From an uncultured Bacteroidales bacterium (GTDB lineage: Bacteria; Bacteroidota; Bacteroidia; Bacteroidales; P3), in NCBI GenBank assembly GCA_900316965.1, contig ONEY01000025.1, forward strand, positions 1 through 45,218: a stretch of DNA of 45,218 nt, written 5' to 3'. Shown here in pieces: positions 42,039 to 45,218 of the stretch. Positions within the stretch are counted from its first letter, which is position 1. Each line of letters opens with the position of its first letter. Position numbers and translations under genes: made by a program. Below the pieces are notes generated by a model. It saw nothing but the letters and a program-made list of their open reading frames with translations, was not told where the DNA came from and searched no databases.

Positions 42039-43826
42039 ATGCTCTACAATCTTTTCGCACTTATCTACATCATCGGTCCTTTCATCGGACTTTGTTTTGT
42101 GTTCAAAAAGGTCGGCATCGCCCCCTGGAAAGCCCTCATCCCCATCTACAACATCGTCCTGTGGATCAGAATATGTGGCAAGGATTGGAAATGGTACATC
42201 TATTTTCTCATCCCCGCCATCAACATATTCACCTTCCTCATGCTCGTCGTCGAGACAGCCAAGTGCTTCGGCCGCCACGGCTTCTGGGAGCAAACCCTGG
42301 CTGTCATCGCTCCCTTCGCCTACATCCCCTATCTGGGCCTCAGCAAGCTCGAGTATCTCGACCCCGCCACACATCCCTCGCCCAAATACAGCCAAACTCG
42401 CGAGTGGCTCGACGCCATCGTTTTCGCCCTCGTCGCCGCCATCATCATCCGCGGCAACTGCTTCGAGTTCTACAAGATACCATCCTCGTCTATGGAAAAA
42501 TCGCTCCTCGTGGGCGACTACCTCATGGTCAGCAAACTCGCCTATGGCCCTCGCGCCGTCATGACGCCCCTCTCCATGCCCCTTGTCCACAACGTCATGC
42601 CTCTCTCCAAGGGTGAGGTCGAGAGCTACCTGCCTTGGATCAAGCTGCCCTACCACCGCTTTCCGGGCATCAGCCACGTGCGCCGCTTCGACGCCACGGT
42701 GTTCAACTACCCCGACGGCGACACCGTCTGCACGGCTTTCCAGAGCAACGCCTCCTACCACGACCTCGTGCGCGAGTACGGCCGCGAAACTGTCTATAGC
42801 AATCCCCAGCACTTCGGCAAGGTCGTCGTGCGACCCCTCGACAAGCGCGAGAACTTCATCAAACGCTGCATAGGCCTCCCCGGCGAAACGCTCCAAATCA
42901 AACATCAGCAGGTCTTCATCGACGGACAACCCATCGAGAACCCCGCCGACCTCGAGTTCACCTATGCCGTCCGCATGAAAGAGAGCTTGGCCGACTTCGC
43001 CAACAGCCTTGTCCGCATGGGCACTGCCCTACAAGATGTCGAGATGGCAAAGATGCAGAAAGACGCCGCCTTCTTCCACTCCATGGGCATCACCAACGAG
43101 GATTGCAACATGATGGCCATCTATCCCTACATCTTCATGACCGACGCCCAGATCGACGCCATACAGAGCGCCAACACCATCGTCGCCCTCGAACCCATGG
43201 AGTACACCCACGCCGACAGCACACGCCTTGTGCGCGTCAAGATAACCACCAACTACGACGGCTCGTTCATCATCGACTCGTTGCGTAGCACCTTCCACGC
43301 CGCCGGCATCCCCGACCAAGAGTTTGAGCTCATGTTCCAAACCTACACCCTGCCGCTCACCAGCGAAACCAAAGCCCAGATCGAGCGTAGCGGCATGGTC
43401 GCCGAGGTCATGCCCCTCGTGGCGCTCCAAGGCTACTCCGGCCAGCAGCTCTTCCCCCACGCCCAAGGCTACCAGTGGTCGGTCGACAACTTCGGCCCTG
43501 TCACCATCCCCGCCAAGGGCCTCTCCATACAGCTCACCGCCGACAACCTGCCCCTCTACCGCCGCGCCATCGAGTTCTTTGAGGGCAACACCCTCGAGCT
43601 CCGCGACGGCGCCATCTACATCAACGGCCAGGCGTCGACCTCCTACACCTTCAAGATGGATTACTACTGGATGATGGGCGACAACCGCCACAACAGCGCC
43701 GACAGCCGCTACTGGGGATTCGTGCCCGAGAATCACATCGTCGGCCGCGCCTCGATGGTCGTCTTCTCGCGCGACCAGGATCAGCGCAAAACCCGCTGGA
43801 ACCGCATCTTCAAACGCAAGTTGTAA
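42039..43826 (+). CDS. lepB: Signal peptidase I, long form
   Basis: A 595-residue inner-membrane protease that removes signal peptides from secreted proteins. The N-terminal 110 residues form about three membrane spans resembling the DUF5684 region common in Bacteroidota LepB; another span lies at about 122-138. The catalytic Ser151 is in YKIPSSSMEKSLLVGDYLMV, box C is RFDATVFNYP, and the general-base Lys275 is in NFIKRCIGLPGETLQI. Box E is WMMGDNRHNSADSRYWGFVP. About 240 residues lie between the Lys box and box E, a large insertion in the periplasmic domain (about 300-530) compared with the short E. coli type. The hexamer array sits just upstream; the stop codon lies in a heptamer array. Confidence 0.93.
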   Translation: MLYNLFALIYIIGPFIGLCFVFKKVGIAPWKALIPIYNIVLWIRICGKDWKWYIYFLIPAINIFTFLMLVVETAKCFGRHGFWEQTLAVIAPFAYIPYLGLSKLEYLDPATHPSPKYSQTREWLDAIVFALVAAIIIRGNCFEFYKIPSSSMEKSLLVGDYLMVSKLAYGPRAVMTPLSMPLVHNVMPLSKGEVESYLPWIKLPYHRFPGISHVRRFDATVFNYPDGDTVCTAFQSNASYHDLVREYGRETVYSNPQHFGKVVVRPLDKRENFIKRCIGLPGETLQIKHQQVFIDGQPIENPADLEFTYAVRMKESLADFANSLVRMGTALQDVEMAKMQKDAAFFHSMGITNEDCNMMAIYPYIFMTDAQIDAIQSANTIVALEPMEYTHADSTRLVRVKITTNYDGSFIIDSLRSTFHAAGIPDQEFELMFQTYTLPLTSETKAQIERSGMVAEVMPLVALQGYSGQQLFPHAQGYQWSVDNFGPVTIPAKGLSIQLTADNLPLYRRAIEFFEGNTLELRDGAIYINGQASTSYTFKMDYYWMMGDNRHNSADSRYWGFVPENHIVGRASMVVFSRDQDQRKTRWNRIFKRKL

Positions 43827-43878
43827 GAAGGAAGAAGTTAGAAGTAAGATGTAAGAAGGAAGAAGTTAGAAGTAAGAT
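43823..43878. repeat. Heptanucleotide tandem repeat (8 units) at the lepB stop
   Basis: Units GTAAGAA, GGAAGAA, GTTAGAA and GTAAGAT occur in this order twice, giving a 28-bp direct duplication built from 7-base units. The lepB TAA stop is part of the first unit. The + strand is almost pure purine plus T. Confidence 0.85.
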
Positions 43879-43880
43879 TC

Positions 43881-44157
43881 AAGGTTAAGGTTAACGTTAA
43901 CGTTGCCGAAGGCGAGCAGTTTCTGTTTTTTCTGTTTTTTCTGTTTTTTTCTGTAATGAAAAGAGCAGCGAGCGACCGCGAGCCAAAGTAATCCGTAAAG
44001 AAGAAGAGCGTCAAGAATAGTTAGCGTTAAGGTTAACGTTGCCGCAGGCGAGCAATTTCTGTTTTTTTCTGTTTTTTCTGTCCTTTTCTGTAATGAAAAA
44101 ACAAGCGAGCGACCGCGAGCCAAAGTAATCCGTAAAGAAGAAGAGCGTCAAGAATAG
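43881..44157. repeat. Modular intergenic repeat element, copies C1 and C2 in tandem
   Basis: Two direct copies, about 136-137 bp apart (GCCGAAGGCGAGCAG from 43905 and GCCGCAGGCGAGCAA from 44041). Each has a GTTAACGTT lead, a GCC-G(A/C)A-GGC stem, a TTTCTGTTTTTT tract, TAATGAAAA, GCGAGCGACCGCGAGCC, AAAGTAATCCGTAAAGAAG and GAGCGTCAAGAATAG. With the flanking arrays they fill the 587 bp between lepB and the HU gene. Open frames crossing them are not conserved between copies, so no gene is called. Confidence 0.85.
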
Positions 44158-44193
44158 TTAAGGTTAAGGTTAACGTTAAAGTTAAGGTTAATT
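44158..44193. repeat. GTTAAG/GTTAAC hexamer array after copy C2
   Basis: Five to six GTTAAx units follow the end of copy C2 and stop at ATTTTCCCCC. The following AT-rich 130 bp contain the HU promoter and otherwise nothing recognised. Confidence 0.75.
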
Positions 44194-44333
44194 TTCCCCC
44201 TGCCTTCGGCGTTCAAATATTTATAAATCAGAAATCAGAAAAAAATCTTTTTTGTAAACATTTATACTTCAATATCTTAAAAGAAAACAAAAATTTTTTT
44301 TCAAAAAAAGTACTCTAATTCATTTTCTTTATG

Positions 44334-44341
44334 TACTTTTG
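44334..44341 (+). promoter_or_regulatory. Bacteroidota -7 element for the HU gene
   Basis: TACTTTTG followed by C fits TAnnTTTG, 73 bp before the ATG at 44414, in a strongly AT-rich leader. Confidence 0.6.
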
Positions 44342-44413
44342 CAATTCCTTATCGAAGGAAAATGGAATAAAAAAAACAATAATAATTTTTAAATTTTTTA
44401 AAACGTTAGTAAA

Positions 44414-44698
44414 ATGACAAAAGCAGAAATCGTAGCTTCTATTTCCGAGAAGACTGGTATCGAAAAAGTGGCTGTTTTGGCCGTTGTTGAAGAATTCATG
44501 ATCACCGTTAAGGATGCCATGATTGGTGGTGAAAACGTTTATCTGAGAGGTTTCGGCAGCTTCATTATCAAGCGTCGTGCTGAAAAGACTGGCCGCAACA
44601 TCAGCAAGAACACCTCTGTTATTGTTCCCGCTCACAACATTCCCGCTTTCAAACCTTCCAAGACTTTCTTGAACGAGGTTAAAGAGAACGTTAAGTAA
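44414..44698 (+). CDS. HU-family DNA-binding protein
   Basis: A 94-residue HU/IHF-type nucleoid protein that bends and compacts DNA as a dimer. The N-terminal helices are MTKAEIVASISEKTGIEK and VLAVVEEFMITVKDAMIGGE. The beta-saddle and arm carry VYLRGFGSFIIKRRAEKTGR and the signature around the arm tip, NTSVIVPAHNIPAFKPSKTF, in which Pro is followed by Ala, as in Bacteroidota HU proteins. The length is normal. Codon use favours A/T-ending and GCT codons, as expected for a highly expressed gene. It has its own promoter and a strong terminator, so it is monocistronic. Confidence 0.95.
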   Translation: MTKAEIVASISEKTGIEKVAVLAVVEEFMITVKDAMIGGENVYLRGFGSFIIKRRAEKTGRNISKNTSVIVPAHNIPAFKPSKTFLNEVKENVK

Positions 44699-44720
44699 GT
44701 CCCTTTCACACAAGGATAAG

Positions 44721-44763
44721 AAAAAGAGGTTGCCATCTCCCGATGCCAACCTCTTTTTTTTTT
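44721..44763 (+). terminator. Intrinsic terminator after the HU gene
   Basis: GAGGTTG/CAACCTC plus CAT/ATG, with a C-C mismatch between them, form the stem. It has A-rich sequence before and ten T after the right arm. It lies 22 bp after the HU stop. Confidence 0.9.
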
Positions 44764-44784
44764 GTGCCCGTCTGTCAAGGGTTA

Positions 44785-44838
44785 AGAAACAAGGTTAATG
44801 TTAACGTTAAGGTTAACGTTATCGTTATCGTTATCGTT
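44785..44838. repeat. GTTAAx/GTTATC hexamer array
   Basis: About eight 6-base units (GGTTAA, TGTTAA, CGTTAA, GGTTAA, then CGTTAT three or four times). It lies between the HU terminator and the stop of the leftward DUF6266-like gene (TAA at 44843-44845). Confidence 0.8.
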
Positions 44839-44842
44839 GCCC

Positions 44843-45218
44843 TTACACCGTGTAGGAGCCGATGTACTGGGTGCTGGAGACAGAGTAGGTCTTCGACTCG
44901 TTGCGGGTCGACTCGTTGCGGACATAGAGCCACACCTCGATGTTGTCCGAGTTCCACGCCGTGGGGATGGTGAGGGTGCCGGTGCGCTCGGAGCGGGAGC
45001 CGACGCGGCCGTACACCATCAGGGCCTTCTCCTTGTCGTACATCACGGCATAGACAGAGTCGGTGGCTTTGGCGTTGCCCATGCCCGAGTTGTCCGCCCA
45101 GGTCAGCGAGAGAGTGTTCGAGTCGACCGAGCCCTGCGCGTTGAAGGGGAGATCCAGGGCGCCGTTGGCGATGCAGAGCTTCGAGAAGTCTATCTCAAAT
45201 CCCGGGTTGAGCGAGCCG
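44843..45218 (-). CDS. DUF6266-like protein, C-terminal part (runs off window)
   Basis: The frame is open from the right edge to TAA at 44843-44845, giving about 124 residues with no start. It reads PGFEIDFSKLCIANGALDLP, SNTLSLTWADNSGMGNAK, SVYAVMYDKEKALMVYG, RTGTLTIPTAWNSDNIEVWL and ends YIGSYTV. This order (a GxL strand, then SWTDNSGxGNAxxxD, an aYn strand, tGtqtltvP and a VYxSFxSadg-like end) is that of the DUF6266 proteins common in Bacteroidales. Their function is unknown. The base composition is more G+C-rich than the HU gene. An internal ATG at 45082 exists, but homology continues upstream of it. Confidence 0.65.
   Translation of the reverse strand, partial: GSLNPGFEIDFSKLCIANGALDLPFNAQGSVDSNTLSLTWADNSGMGNAKATDSVYAVMYDKEKALMVYGRVGSRSERTGTLTIPTAWNSDNIEVWLYVRNESTRNESKTYSVSSTQYIGSYTV

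Noticed and set aside
43866..44123. Small open frame on the minus strand across the repeat copies (Lys/Glu-rich peptide)
   Set aside because: The peptide comes from the CAGAAAA tract and the hexamers. The frame differs between copies C1, C2 and B, so it is not conserved as protein.
43881..44193. CRISPR array
   Set aside because: Repeats are long, modular and diverged, with no constant short repeat and unique spacers, and no cas genes are nearby.

Overview
The window looks like a fragment of a Bacteroidota genome, most likely an uncultured member of the Bacteroidales. Three lines of evidence agree. Most intergenic promoters fit the Bacteroidota -7 consensus TAnnTTTG, usually followed by C. 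Shine-Dalgarno sequences are largely absent. The gene content is typical of the phylum: a GldH-like lipoprotein, a short AtpC, an HppA of the GPTADGFETYG type, a LepB with a multi-span N-terminus, a DUF6266-type protein and many SPII lipoproteins. No rRNA, tRNA, CRISPR array, transposase or prophage gene was seen.

Layout. Bases 1 to about 145 are a very GC-rich piece of a GH3 glycosidase that appears wrongly joined to the rest. From there to 7.2 kb, five genes run leftward: an outer-membrane-like barrel protein, an S41-protease lipoprotein, a large PPDK-like protein without the PEP barrel, a sodium:solute symporter and a truncated GH78 alpha-L-rhamnosidase. Rightward from 7.27 to 14.8 kb come a long coiled-coil lipoprotein, a fused MurL-MurD enzyme (epimerase plus L-glutamate ligase for peptidoglycan), an M20 amidohydrolase and a C69 dipeptidase, closed by a strong terminator. 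A leftward LEA-type lipoprotein follows. Then a rightward run (15.8 to 23.7 kb) holds glnS, an ArnT-like glycosyltransferase, a DUF1566-like lipoprotein, pheT (with an apparent frameshift), a small repeat protein and rluB. Leftward uvrC, gldH and asd come next, then rightward a helical-repeat protein, an FAD oxidoreductase and a thioesterase. Leftward from 35.6 to 30.0 kb lie dprA, atpD, atpC and hppA. The right part has a NUDIX hydrolase, pyrE and an SRPBCC protein (rightward), topA (leftward), then a GT4 glycosyltransferase, lepB and an HU protein (rightward), and the 3' part of a DUF6266-like gene (leftward).

How they fit together. Most genes are housekeeping: translation (glnS, pheT, rluB), DNA metabolism (uvrC, dprA, topA, HU), energy (atpDC, hppA), and biosynthesis or envelope (murL-murD, asd, pyrE, lepB, glycosyltransferases). 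The most notable protein is the single-chain MurL-MurD, which would make the D-Glu of peptidoglycan by ligating L-Glu and epimerising it on the nucleotide precursor.

The most unusual DNA-level signal is a set of intergenic short tandem repeats concentrated after 29 kb. They comprise hexamer (GTTAAG/GTTAAC) arrays, heptamer arrays, an octamer array, and four copies of a larger modular element with a GCC-GAA-GGC stem, a T-rich tract and a GC-rich block.
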